Shown here one piece after another: positions 24,514 through 32,314 of a stretch of 48,393 nucleotides of DNA. Position numbers and translations under genes: made by a program. The stretch lies in assembly GCA_021153165.1 (NCBI GenBank), contig JAGKTZ010000009.1:1-48393 (forward strand), given 5' to 3'. The number at the start of each line of letters is the position of its first letter. Position 1 is the stretch's first letter. This DNA comes from Prevotellaceae bacterium (GTDB taxonomy: Bacteria > Bacteroidota > Bacteroidia > Bacteroidales > Bacteroidaceae). Below the pieces are notes generated by a model. It ran no database searches. It was not told the DNA's origin and was given only the letters and a program-made list of their open reading frames with translations.

Positions 24514-24615
24514 AAAAAAAGTCTAATCTTTTTTCAAAAAGGTCTAATCTTTTTTGAAAAAGGTCTTGGTTTATTTCAAAAAGGTCTTGGTTTATTTCCA
24601 GAAGGCCTTAGATCA
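24514..24615. repeat. 21-bp repeat array B (5 units)
   Basis: Units start at 24514 (22 bases), 24536, 24557, 24578 (21 bases each) and 24599 (degenerate). Each has about five A, then GGTCT, a variable AATC or TGGT, then a T-rich run and one C or G. Units 3 and 4 are identical to each other. There are no unique spacers between them. The array lies between the convergent mre-operon end and rsmA, just before the shared terminator. Confidence 0.85.
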
Positions 24616-24630
24616 TAAAATTGACATACG

Positions 24631-24680
24631 AAAAGTGGGACGAATTCGCCAACATAGAGACGATTCATCCCACTTTTTTA
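24631..24680. terminator. Bidirectional terminator between mre operon and rsmA
   Basis: AAAAGTGGGACGAAT (24631-24645) pairs with ATTCATCCCACTTTT (24663-24677) with one mismatch, so T-runs occur on both strands. Loop of 17 bases. It ends both convergent units. Confidence 0.85.
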
Positions 24681-24696
24681 TATCTACAAAAGGTTG

Positions 24697-25509
24697 TTAT
24701 GCCATTTCCGCTTCGATAGCGTTGGTCAGGTCTATGAACTCCTCGACACTGAGTTGCTCAGGGCGCTTGGTGAGTAGCGGTTGAGCCAGGAAGTCGGCAT
24801 GCGACTTGGTCACACCGCGCTCGCTATCCAACTGGGCAAACAGGGGACGCAGCGACACGCGCAACATCTTGCGGCGCTGATTGAATGTGCCCTTGACCAC
24901 ACGTTTGAGCAAGCGCTCGTCTGCCCCACATGCTTGGCGGTCGTTGCGTGTCATACGGATCACTGCACTCTGCACCTTGGGCGGTGGATTGAAGACGCCG
25001 GGAGCAACAGTGAAGAGGTAGTCTACGTCGTACCACAACTGTACCAGTACACTCAGGATGCCATAAGCTTTGCTACCAGGCGAGGCGGCCAGACGTTCTG
25101 CCACTTCCTTTTGAATCATACCCGTACAACAGGGGATCAATTCGCGATTGTCCAGCATCTTGAAGAATATCTGACTGCTGATGTTGTAGGGATAGTTACC
25201 CGTCAAGACAAACTGTCCGCCGTCGAAGGTGCGATCCAAGTGCATCTTGAGGAAATCGTCCTCGATAATATTGTCTTCAAGCGAGGGAAAATTTTCACGC
25301 AAGTAGGCTACACTTTCAAAGTCTATCTCTACGACCTTGACGGGGCGATCCTTCTTTACCAGAAACTGGGTCATCACACCCATACCTGGACCTACTTCCA
25401 ACACGGGTAGGTCGGGACAAGCATCCACCGTATCTGCGATGGCGCTGGCTATGGAGAGGTCCTTCAAAAAGTGCTGACCAAGAAATTTTTTAGGGCGTAC
25501 TAGTTTCAT
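24697..25509 (-). CDS. rsmA: 16S rRNA (adenine-1518/1519-N6) dimethyltransferase
   Basis: A 270-residue KsgA/RsmA that dimethylates two adjacent adenines near the 3' end of 16S rRNA in late 30S assembly. Motifs: RPKKFLGQHFLKD at the start; motif I with VLEVGPGMGVMT; VVEIDFESVAYL; DDFLKM; and the catalytic motif IV GNYPYNISSQIFFK (NxPY type). The ATG at 25509 gives the usual start a few residues before KKFLGQHF; an upstream GTG/ATG-type start at 25539 would add ten residues (MVSKVNKNND) and is less likely. The C-terminal helical domain includes RRKMLRVSL. Confidence 0.96.
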   Translation of the reverse strand: MKLVRPKKFLGQHFLKDLSIASAIADTVDACPDLPVLEVGPGMGVMTQFLVKKDRPVKVVEIDFESVAYLRENFPSLEDNIIEDDFLKMHLDRTFDGGQFVLTGNYPYNISSQIFFKMLDNRELIPCCTGMIQKEVAERLAASPGSKAYGILSVLVQLWYDVDYLFTVAPGVFNPPPKVQSAVIRMTRNDRQACGADERLLKRVVKGTFNQRRKMLRVSLRPLFAQLDSERGVTKSHADFLAQPLLTKRPEQLSVEEFIDLTNAIEAEMA

Positions 25510-25524
25510 ATCGTTGTTTTTGTT

Positions 25525-25703
25525 TACCTTTGAGACCATTCTCGAAGATACTTAACACGCGCTGTGAAAAATATTTGAATTAAACTTCATATTTCTCGCT
25601 CGCTTATTCGTATCTTTGAGGTAAATCTCGAAGATACTTTCGCTCGCTGTGAAAAATATTCAAGTAAACTTGATATCTTTTCGCTCGCTTATTCGTATCT
25701 TTG
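25525..25703 (+). repeat. Tandem promoter repeats (about 85-bp unit)
   Basis: Two near-identical blocks, 25540-25618 and 25626-25703, each begin TCTCGAAGATACTT, contain GCTGTGAAAAATATT, and end CGCTTATTCGTATCTTTG. Each ends in the -7 box TATCTTTG (25611 and 25696). A third -7-like box TACCTTTG at 25525 stands one unit (86 bp) earlier, so the array may be the remains of a triplication. No TTTG lies exactly 19 bp before the boxes. They point toward the flippase-like gene. Confidence 0.8.
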
Positions 25704-25721
25704 TTGCGCATAATTAAGGCG

Positions 25722-26822
25722 ATGCCAAAGGATCATATTCATTTTGGCGATGCCAAAGTTACACATATAATATTATATAGAACGAAAACGTTGCCACAAA
25801 TTCTCAAAAACATACTCAAGATTTTCCTCCCATTTGCCTTTGGCATAGGCATCTTGTGGTGGATGTACCGTGATACTGATTGGAATCACTTTGTCGACGC
25901 TGTCTTTCACCAGATGCACTGGGGATGGATGGCTTTGTCCTTGCTTTTTGGCATTCTGCCCAGCATCATCCGCGCATTGCGCTGGCAAATTGCATTGGCA
26001 CCACTCGACGAGCACCCCAGACGTCGCACCTGTATCAATTCTATCTTCCTGTCGTACGCTTCGAGCCTTGTCGTACCCCGCATCGGTGAGGTGACACGCT
26101 GCGGCACGTTGAAGAAGGGCGACGGCACGTCGTTTACCAAATCCCTGGGAACTGTGGTGAGCGAGCGTATGGTGGACTCTTTGGTCATCGTCTTGCTGAC
26201 GGTCATCGTCTTTATCAATCAGGCGCCCGTGCTCTTGAACTTTTTGACCGAATCGGGTACAGATATCGACAGCATCGTGCATCGTTTTACCGGCACAGGC
26301 TATTTGGTGACTTTCCTTTGCGCCATTGCCATCGTCATCCTGGTATTGTGGTTGGTTGCCCGCTTCAAGATTTTCAGCAAGGGCAAGGATATCATGCGCA
26401 ATGTATGGGCGGGCATCACTTCGTTGAGATATATCAACAGGGCGCCACTCTATATTTTCTACTCCTTTGCCATTTGGATTTGCTACTACCTGCATTTCTA
26501 CATTGCCTTCTTCTGTTTCGACTTCACATCACACATCGACCCCATCGCAGCCTTTCTGATATTCTGCGTCGGTTCGTTTGCGGTACTCGTACCTACGCCT
26601 AATGGCGCTGGGCCCTGGCATTTTGCAGTGAAGACGATGCTGGTGATCTATGGCGTGGCTGAACAAGATGCTATCCTCTTTGCCCTGGCCGTACATACGA
26701 TTCAGACGGCAGAGGTTATCCTGCTGGGTGTATATGGTTGGGCGGACTTTAATATGCAAAGTAAATTCCCACGCCCTACTGCGAAGAAGACAGAAACTTT
26801 GTCTAACGATAAATCCAATTGA
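25722..26822 (+). CDS. Flippase-like integral membrane protein (LPG synthase TM/UPF0104 family)
   Basis: A 366-residue protein from ATG 25722 (MPKDHIHFGDAK). It has about eight membrane helices starting with ILKIFLPFAFGIGILWWMY, and the family hallmark SLLFGILPSIIRALRWQIAL (about residues 70-90), plus SLVVPRIGEVTRCGTLKK and the late GAGPWHF loop. This is the membrane half of lysyl-phosphatidylglycerol synthase-like proteins (AglD/UPF0104), thought to move or modify lipid-linked groups at the inner membrane; the soluble transferase half is absent. The start is unsure: if the nearest -7 box is used, the leader is only about 12 bases, and GGCGATGCCAAAG occurs twice (25718, 25746) around it. It precedes pepD by 38 bp. 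Confidence 0.82.
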   Translation: MPKDHIHFGDAKVTHIILYRTKTLPQILKNILKIFLPFAFGIGILWWMYRDTDWNHFVDAVFHQMHWGWMALSLLFGILPSIIRALRWQIALAPLDEHPRRRTCINSIFLSYASSLVVPRIGEVTRCGTLKKGDGTSFTKSLGTVVSERMVDSLVIVLLTVIVFINQAPVLLNFLTESGTDIDSIVHRFTGTGYLVTFLCAIAIVILVLWLVARFKIFSKGKDIMRNVWAGITSLRYINRAPLYIFYSFAIWICYYLHFYIAFFCFDFTSHIDPIAAFLIFCVGSFAVLVPTPNGAGPWHFAVKTMLVIYGVAEQDAILFALAVHTIQTAEVILLGVYGWADFNMQSKFPRPTAKKTETLSNDKSN

Positions 26823-26860
26823 AATAAGTATAATACAAATAAACCCTAAATCCTAAAGAC

Positions 26861-28318
26861 ATGAGTGAAATCAAAAACTTACAACCCGAAGCGATTTGGA
26901 AAAACTTCTACTTGCTGACACAAGTGCCTCGCCCCTCGGGACACCTCGAAAAGATACAAAAGTTCCTGCTCGACTGGGCTGCAGAAAAAGGTGTTGAAGC
27001 GCACCAAGATGCTGCTGGAAATATCCTGATGTATAAGGCTGCAACGCCAGGTATGGAGGACTGCAAGGTAGTAACTCTGCAAGGCCACATGGATATGGTG
27101 CCACAAAAGGCAGCAGACTCTACACACGATTTCGAAAACGACCCCATCCAAACCTATATCGACGGCGAATGGGTGAAGGCTAAGGGCACAACACTCGGCG
27201 CCGACGATGGTATGGCTGTGGCTACTATCATGGCGATTATGGAGGACAACACGTTGAAGCATGGTCCGCTGGAGGGTTTCATCACCGCCGACGAAGAAAG
27301 CACAATGGGCGGTGTGAACGACATGGAACCGGGTTCATTGAAAGGCGAAATCCTCTTGAACCTCGACAACGAGACTGAAGGCGAATTTATCATTGGATCG
27401 GCTGGTGGTGTGAACATGACTGCTACACTTTCGTACAAAGAAGTGGAAACAGATCAAGAAGACGGCGCAGTATGCGTGAAGTTGGGCGGTCTGTACGGCG
27501 GACACTCTGGCCTTGAAATCAACGAAGGTCGTGCTAATGCCAACAAATTGATGGCACGTTTGGTACAGGACGCTATCGCCAACTTCGAAGCACGCCTGGC
27601 ATCATGGAAGGGTGGCAATATGCGTAATGCTATTCCTCGCGAAGCAGAGGTAGTGCTCACTTTGCCTAAGGAAAATGTGGCTGCATTGAAGGAAGTCGTA
27701 GACGAATGGCGCGAAACTTTCATTGGCGAGTATGGTTTTGTTGAAAAGACTTTGACGCTCGAAGTAGCAGACGTGGCTTTGCCCGCACAACAAGTGCCCG
27801 AAGAAGTACAAGACAATTTGGTCAATGCACTCTGCGCTTGCCACAATGGTGTATATCGTTTCATCCCCGAAGTACCTGCTATCGTTGAAACATCTTCCAA
27901 CTTGGCTATCGTTGAAATCGGCGGCGGCGAATGTTTCTTCAAGATCTTGATCCGCTCATCACGTGACTCAATGCGCGAAGCCCTTGCAGAAACACTCGAA
28001 AGTGCTTTTGCTATGGCTGGCATGAAGGTGGAACTCGACGGCGACTACCCTGCTTGGCAACCCAACCCCCAAAGCGAAATCGTAGAGTTGATGAAGCAAG
28101 TCTACAGCGACCTTTTCGGCACAGCATGCAGTGTACAAGTGATCCACGCTGGTTTGGAATGTGGTATCATCGGCGCTAAGACTCCAGGCATGGACATGGT
28201 GAGCTTCGGCCCAACTTTGCGTAGCCCTCATACACCAGATGAACGTTGCTTCATCCCTAGTGTAGAAAAATACTGGCGTTTCGTATTGACAACACTCGAA
28301 CGTACACCAAAGAAATAA
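26861..28318 (+). CDS. pepD: Cytosol non-specific dipeptidase (aminoacyl-histidine dipeptidase)
   Basis: A 485-residue M20-family metallopeptidase that hydrolyses dipeptides such as Xaa-His in the cytoplasm. Metal-binding and catalytic residues are visible: GHMDMVPQ with His76, GADDG with Asp115, and DEES with the catalytic and metal-binding glutamates Glu145/Glu146, then LNLDNETEG. The lid/dimerisation domain (about 195-385) has GLYGGHSGLEIN, and the last metal His is in SPHTPDERC (about 460). Length is the family standard (E. coli PepD 485). A strong terminator follows. Confidence 0.95.
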   Translation: MSEIKNLQPEAIWKNFYLLTQVPRPSGHLEKIQKFLLDWAAEKGVEAHQDAAGNILMYKAATPGMEDCKVVTLQGHMDMVPQKAADSTHDFENDPIQTYIDGEWVKAKGTTLGADDGMAVATIMAIMEDNTLKHGPLEGFITADEESTMGGVNDMEPGSLKGEILLNLDNETEGEFIIGSAGGVNMTATLSYKEVETDQEDGAVCVKLGGLYGGHSGLEINEGRANANKLMARLVQDAIANFEARLASWKGGNMRNAIPREAEVVLTLPKENVAALKEVVDEWRETFIGEYGFVEKTLTLEVADVALPAQQVPEEVQDNLVNALCACHNGVYRFIPEVPAIVETSSNLAIVEIGGGECFFKILIRSSRDSMREALAETLESAFAMAGMKVELDGDYPAWQPNPQSEIVELMKQVYSDLFGTACSVQVIHAGLECGIIGAKTPGMDMVSFGPTLRSPHTPDERCFIPSVEKYWRFVLTTLERTPKK

Positions 28319-28381
28319 GAAAACTTCAACACGTCCGGGGTAGATTAAGTCACGATTTATCCTAGACGCATTTTATCCCAT

Positions 28382-28424
28382 AAAGTGGATTCATAGTACG
28401 ATGACTATGGATCCACTTTTTTTA
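28382..28424 (+). terminator. Terminator after pepD
   Basis: AAAGTGGATTCATAGT (28382-28397) pairs with ACTATGGATCCACTTT over 16 bp with a single G-T pair, a short 6-base loop, and a run of T after the stem. It isolates pepD from the arginine operon. Confidence 0.92.
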
Positions 28425-28452
28425 TTTAACCACAGCACTAAAAGATGACATA

Positions 28453-28509
28453 TATGCAATAATTTCTGCATAAAATGCATGATTTTGCAAAATAATTCTG
28501 CATATATGC
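28453..28509 (+). promoter_or_regulatory. Candidate ArgR operators (two ARG-box-like palindromes)
   Basis: Two AT-rich imperfect palindromes stand in tandem: 28453-28472 (TATGCA, 8 bases, TGCATA) and 28484-28504 (TTTGCA, 9 bases, TGCATA). Between and after them are ATGCAT (28475) and GCATATATGC (28500-28509). Size, AT-richness and tandem layout resemble ARG boxes, and they precede argR, which is usually autoregulated. That they bind ArgR is inference. Confidence 0.55.
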
Positions 28510-28530
28510 CAAAACCTTGCAAAAAAACAC

Positions 28531-28538
28531 TACATTTG
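28531..28538 (+). promoter_or_regulatory. -7 element of the arginine operon
   Basis: TACATTTG matches TAnnTTTG, 42 bases before the argR ATG and directly downstream of the two palindromes. The only nearby TTG is 11 bp away, so the -33 region is not consensus, as might be expected for a regulated promoter. Confidence 0.5.
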
Positions 28539-28579
28539 CATTCTATTTTTTAACCATACAAAAACAAAAAAACTAAGAC

Positions 28580-29071
28580 ATGCCAATTGATACCAGGACC
28601 AAACGACTGGAAGCCCTGAGGCTGGTGCTCAGCAGACAGGAGTCGAATTCGCAGGAAAGTCTGCTGCAGGAACTATCCAAAATGGGGATTCAAGTCAATC
28701 AATCCACCCTATCCCGCGACCTTCGATCGTTGAAAGCGACCAAAGCAGCTAGTGCAGATGGATACAAATATATTCTGCCCGAGCACCCCTTGTACAAACG
28801 AGCCATCACTTCGTTCACAGCACCTGAATTTCTACGAAACACAGGATTTATTTCTCTCACTTTTTCCAAGAATATCGCAGTGATACACACTCGCCCCGGC
28901 TATGCGGCAGTTATTGCCAGCGACATAGATACGGCAAAATTGGATGCTGTAGCAGGCACTATTGCTGGTGACGATACGATCATGGTGATACTGCACGAGG
29001 ATGTAGAGAGACAAGCTGCCATTGATGATTTGGCAAAGGCTATTCCTGCTATCAAGAGCGTGGCATTATAA
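28580..29071 (+). CDS. argR: Arginine repressor ArgR
   Basis: A 163-residue ArgR/AhrC-type regulator. The N-terminal winged helix-turn-helix (about 5-75) shows ESLLQELSKMGIQVNQSTLSRDLRSL, with the SRDL recognition pattern, and the C-terminal hexamerisation/arginine-binding domain (about 90-160) shows VIHTRPGYAAVIASDIDTA and GTIAGDDTIMVIL, where GDDT is the arginine-binding signature. It senses arginine and represses biosynthesis genes. It heads the operon argR-GNAT-argG-pspC-argC-argD and has palindromes in its own leader. It is slightly longer than usual (about 150-156). Confidence 0.95.
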   Translation: MPIDTRTKRLEALRLVLSRQESNSQESLLQELSKMGIQVNQSTLSRDLRSLKATKAASADGYKYILPEHPLYKRAITSFTAPEFLRNTGFISLTFSKNIAVIHTRPGYAAVIASDIDTAKLDAVAGTIAGDDTIMVILHEDVERQAAIDDLAKAIPAIKSVAL

Positions 29072-29139
29072 GAAAAACAGAGAACTTACAAGAAGAAAAC
29101 GTTTTTCCACTAGATATACCATATATATAAAGAGTAATT

Positions 29140-29781
29140 ATGAACACCAACGAATATAATGACGGCATCAGCGTAGTAGTGGCCGATGCCTCACACGAAA
29201 AATACGTAGACACTATCCTGCAAACTATCACCGACGCAGCAAAAGTGCGCGGTTCGGGTATCGCATCTCGTACCCACGAATATTTGGCCACCAAGATGAA
29301 GGAGCGCAAAGCAGTCATCGCACTCTATGGCGAGGAGTTTGCTGGATTTTGCTACATCGAGAGTTGGGAGAACAAGCAATACGTGGCCAACTCGGGTTTG
29401 ATCGTCGTACCAAAGTTCAGAGGCCACCACTTGGCTACTCGCATCAAGCGCTTGGCCTTTTCGTTGAGCCGTGTACGTTGGCCCAAGGCAAAAATCTTCG
29501 GCTTGACCAGCAGCGGTGCCGTGATGCGCATCAATACTTCGCTGGGCTATGTGCCCGTACCCTTCTCTGAACTGACACAGGACGACGAATACTGGAAAGG
29601 CTGTGGTACGCCCGAGGATCCTTGTTGCATCAACTGCGACGTATTGGCTCGCACGGAAAGAAAATACTGCGTCTGCACAGGCATGCTCTACGACCCCGAG
29701 CGTCATCCCGGCGACCCATTGCCAGTAGAAGTGCCACAAGATGTAGTGGACTTTGTAAAAAAGGCAGAGGGTTTGGAATAA
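29140..29781 (+). CDS. GNAT acyltransferase of the arginine operon (probable glutamate N-acyltransferase)
   Basis: A 213-residue GNAT-fold protein: strand pair VIALYGEEFAGFCYIES (about 62-79), then the acyl-CoA loop GLIVVPKFRGHHLATRIKRLAF (about 87-109, split by the R-GHHLA pyrophosphate-binding turn) and FGLTSSGAVMRINTSLGY. The C-terminal part adds a cysteine-rich segment with six Cys (CGTPEDPCCINC, then YCVC), which looks like a metal-binding finger and is unusual for GNATs. It lies between argR and argG as in Bacteroides. No classical argA or argJ is in this cluster, so it is a good candidate for making N-acyl-glutamate; because Bacteroides uses N-succinyl intermediates, succinyl-CoA may be the donor. 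That assignment is inference from position. Confidence 0.75.
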   Translation: MNTNEYNDGISVVVADASHEKYVDTILQTITDAAKVRGSGIASRTHEYLATKMKERKAVIALYGEEFAGFCYIESWENKQYVANSGLIVVPKFRGHHLATRIKRLAFSLSRVRWPKAKIFGLTSSGAVMRINTSLGYVPVPFSELTQDDEYWKGCGTPEDPCCINCDVLARTERKYCVCTGMLYDPERHPGDPLPVEVPQDVVDFVKKAEGLE

Positions 29782-29792
29782 CCTTTCTCACT

Positions 29793-29837
29793 TTCCGATT
29801 ATTCTGAGCACTCCGAGTAATCCGAGTACTCCGATTA
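29793..29837 (+). repeat. 9-bp repeat array upstream of argG (5 units)
   Basis: Five back-to-back 9-base units: TTCCGATTA, TTCTGAGCA, CTCCGAGTA, ATCCGAGTA, CTCCGATTA (consensus NTCYGAKYA), ending 40 bases before the argG start. The same kind of unit occurs upstream of argD, the beta-galactosidase gene and alaS. Confidence 0.8.
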
Positions 29838-29877
29838 AAATCATTTCAACAATACCCCCAATTACTTAAATAAATAT

Positions 29878-31080
29878 ATGGAAAAGAAAAAAGTGGTCGT
29901 AGCCTTCAGTGGCGGACTCGACACCTCATATACCGTGATGTATCTGGCCAAGGAAAAGGGCTACGAAGTCTATGCAGCATGTGCCAATACGGGCGGATTC
30001 AGCGAAGCACAATTGAAAGCCAACGAAGAAAATGCCTACAAACTCGGCGCCAAGGCTTATGTAACCCTGGATGTAACACAGGAATACTATGACAAAAGTC
30101 TGCGCTATATGATCTATGGCAATGTGCTCCGTAATAATGTTTACCCCATCTCAGTATCTTCGGAACGCATCTTTCAGGGCATGGCCATCGCGCGTTATGC
30201 CAAAGAAATCGGTGCACACGCCATTGCTCACGGCTCAACGGGTGCGGGCAATGACCAAGTGCGCTTCGACATGACATTCCTTGTGATGTGCCCCGAGATG
30301 GAGATCATCACCCCGACACGTGATAGTAATCTGTCGCGCCAGGAGGAAGTAGATTATCTCAATGCAAATGGTTTTCATGCGGACTTCACAAAGTTGAAAT
30401 ACAGTTACAATGTGGGCATTTGGGGTACGAGTATTTGTGGCGGCGAAATATTGGATTCACGCCAGGGCTTGCCAGAGAGCGCTTACCTCAAACAAGTGGA
30501 AAAGACGGGTAGCGAGCAACTCCACCTGACCTTTGAAAAGGGTCAACTCAAAGCCATCAACGGCCAGCGCTACGACGATCCCATCGCTGCGATCAACCGA
30601 GTGGAAGAAATCGGTGCGGCATACGGCATCGGTCGCGACATGCACGTGGGCGACACTATCATCGGCATCAAGGGACGCGTAGGTTTCGAAGCAGCAGCTC
30701 CCGCCCTGATCATCGGCGCTCACCGTTTCTTGGAAAAATATACGTTGTCGAAGTGGCAACAATACTGGAAGGATCAAGTGGCCAACTGGTACGGCATGTT
30801 CTTGCACGAAAGCCAATACCTGGAACCCGTGATGCGCGATATCGAAGCCATGTTGGAAAGTTCGCAGCAGAATGTCAACGGCACAGTCATCTTGGAATTG
30901 CGTCCCCTCGGTTTCTCGACCGTAGGTGTAGACAGCAAGGATGATTTGGTCAAGACCAAGTTTGGCGAATACGGCGAAACGCAAAAGGGATGGACCGCCG
31001 ACGATGCAAAGGGTTTCATCAAGGTGCTCTCTACCCCCCTGCGCGTATATTATGCCAACCACGAAGATGAGAAGATTTAA
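29878..31080 (+). CDS. argG: Argininosuccinate synthase
   Basis: A 400-residue ArgG that joins citrulline and aspartate with ATP to form argininosuccinate. The PP-loop VVAFSGGLDTSYTVMYLAKE is at the N-terminus, followed by the nucleotide/citrulline-binding blocks (AHGSTGAGNDQVRFD, YSYNVGIWGTSICGGE) and the C-terminal GMFLHESQYLEPVMRDIE multimerisation segment. Length matches the family. The Bacteroidetes form has the short GIWGTS variant loop. It is followed by pspC and argC in the same operon. A 59-bp piece of its PP-loop coding sequence also occurs at 19789-19847. Confidence 0.97.
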   Translation: MEKKKVVVAFSGGLDTSYTVMYLAKEKGYEVYAACANTGGFSEAQLKANEENAYKLGAKAYVTLDVTQEYYDKSLRYMIYGNVLRNNVYPISVSSERIFQGMAIARYAKEIGAHAIAHGSTGAGNDQVRFDMTFLVMCPEMEIITPTRDSNLSRQEEVDYLNANGFHADFTKLKYSYNVGIWGTSICGGEILDSRQGLPESAYLKQVEKTGSEQLHLTFEKGQLKAINGQRYDDPIAAINRVEEIGAAYGIGRDMHVGDTIIGIKGRVGFEAAAPALIIGAHRFLEKYTLSKWQQYWKDQVANWYGMFLHESQYLEPVMRDIEAMLESSQQNVNGTVILELRPLGFSTVGVDSKDDLVKTKFGEYGETQKGWTADDAKGFIKVLSTPLRVYYANHEDEKI

Positions 31081-31121
31081 TTGCTTCAGGCGCGTACTAA
31101 TACTTCATTTATAATAGAGAA

Positions 31122-31319
31122 ATGACACAAAAGAAATTATACCTATCCACCGACAAACAACTATGCGGCGTGTGCGGTGGTATCGCCGAATATTTAGGTT
31201 TAGATCCCACATTAGTCAGAGTAATCTATGCCTTGCTCAGCCTTTGTTCTACAGGCTTCCCTGGTCTTCTGATCTACTTAATTCTTTATGCTATCATTCC
31301 TCAAAAACCATTCAGATGA
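31122..31319 (+). CDS. PspC-domain membrane protein
   Basis: A 65-residue PspC-domain protein: KKLYLSTDKQLCGVCGGIAE, then YLGLDPTLVRVIYALLSL, and one membrane helix (TGFPGLLIYLILYAIIP, about 42-60). The domain is usually linked to envelope stress (phage shock) but occurs as many stand-alone small proteins in Bacteroidetes. It is placed between argG and argC: 41 bp after argG, and its TGA overlaps the argC ATG by 4 bases, so argC translation is probably coupled to it. Why a membrane protein sits in an amino acid operon is unclear. Confidence 0.93.
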   Translation: MTQKKLYLSTDKQLCGVCGGIAEYLGLDPTLVRVIYALLSLCSTGFPGLLIYLILYAIIPQKPFR

Positions 31320-32293
31320 ACGATTTGATTAAAGTTGGTATTGTCGGTGCAGCTGGTTATACTGCTGGCGAATTAATCCGCCTTTTGCTCAACCACCCTG
31401 CCGCCGAAATAGTCTTTGCCCATAGCGAAAGTAATGCAGGCAATGCGGTGACCGATGTGCACGCTGGTTTGTACGGCGAAACGGATTTGCACTTCACCGA
31501 CCAATTGCCGTTTGAAGAAGTCGACGTCGTCTTCTTCTGCTTCGGTCATGGCAAGAGCACACAGTTCTTGGCCGAGCACTATATCCCTGCCGATGTGCGC
31601 ATCATCGACTTGGCGCAAGATTTCCGTTTGGCCAACGACGAACACGACTACGTCTATGGTCTGCCCGAACTCAATGCCTTGCAATTGCAGGGCGCTCAGC
31701 ACATCGCCAATCCCGGTTGCTTTGCCACATGTATTCAGTTGGCACTATTGCCTCTGGCATCGGCGGGATTGCTCGACGGCGACGTGATGGTCAATGCTAT
31801 CACGGGGTCGACTGGTGCTGGCGTGAAACCATCAGCCACGACCCACTTCTCATGGCGCAGTGGCAATATGAGTATATACAAGGCATTCGAGCATCAACAC
31901 GTGCCAGAAATTCTGCAAAGCCTCCACAAATTGCAACCCTCCTTCGACGGCGCCATCGACTTCATTCCCTACCGTGGCGACTTCCCCCGCGGCATCTTCT
32001 GCACCGCCGTGGTGCGTCAAGAGGTAGAACTCGAGCAAGTCGTACGTTTGTACAAGGAATTCTATGCTGACGCCGTCTTCACACACTACGTCGACCGCCC
32101 CATCGACATGAAGCAAGTCGTGGGCACAAACAAGTGCTTGGTGCACGTAGATGTGCATGGCGACAAAATCCTGGTGACAAGCTGCATCGATAATCTGCTC
32201 AAGGGAGCTTCGGGCCAGGCCGTGCAAAATATGAACCTGATGTTTGGACTGGAAGAAAATTGCGGATTGCAACTGAAGAGCCTTGCTTTTTAA
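31316..32293 (+). CDS. argC: N-acetyl-gamma-glutamyl-phosphate reductase
   Basis: A 325-residue ArgC from the ATG at 31316; longer frames upstream overlap pspC and are not credible. It reduces N-acyl-glutamyl phosphate to the semialdehyde with NADPH. The dinucleotide fold begins VGIVGAAGYTAGELIRLL; the catalytic cysteine is Cys135 in NPGCFATC; the HFSWRSGNMSIYKAFEHQHVPE block and the end NLLKGASGQAVQNMNLMFG are classic. The substrate may be the N-succinyl form if the pathway follows the Bacteroides type. Start codon overlap with pspC implies coupling. Confidence 0.97.
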   Translation: MNDLIKVGIVGAAGYTAGELIRLLLNHPAAEIVFAHSESNAGNAVTDVHAGLYGETDLHFTDQLPFEEVDVVFFCFGHGKSTQFLAEHYIPADVRIIDLAQDFRLANDEHDYVYGLPELNALQLQGAQHIANPGCFATCIQLALLPLASAGLLDGDVMVNAITGSTGAGVKPSATTHFSWRSGNMSIYKAFEHQHVPEILQSLHKLQPSFDGAIDFIPYRGDFPRGIFCTAVVRQEVELEQVVRLYKEFYADAVFTHYVDRPIDMKQVVGTNKCLVHVDVHGDKILVTSCIDNLLKGASGQAVQNMNLMFGLEENCGLQLKSLAF

Positions 32294-32314
32294 AAGAAGA
32301 CACTTATGGAAAAA

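Noticed and set aside
24514..24615. CRISPR array
   Set aside because: The 21-bp units are directly adjacent with no unique spacers, units vary, and no cas genes are present.
31163..31315. Longer ArgC start overlapping pspC
   Set aside because: It is the out-of-frame shadow of pspC; the ATG at 31316 gives the normal ArgC start.
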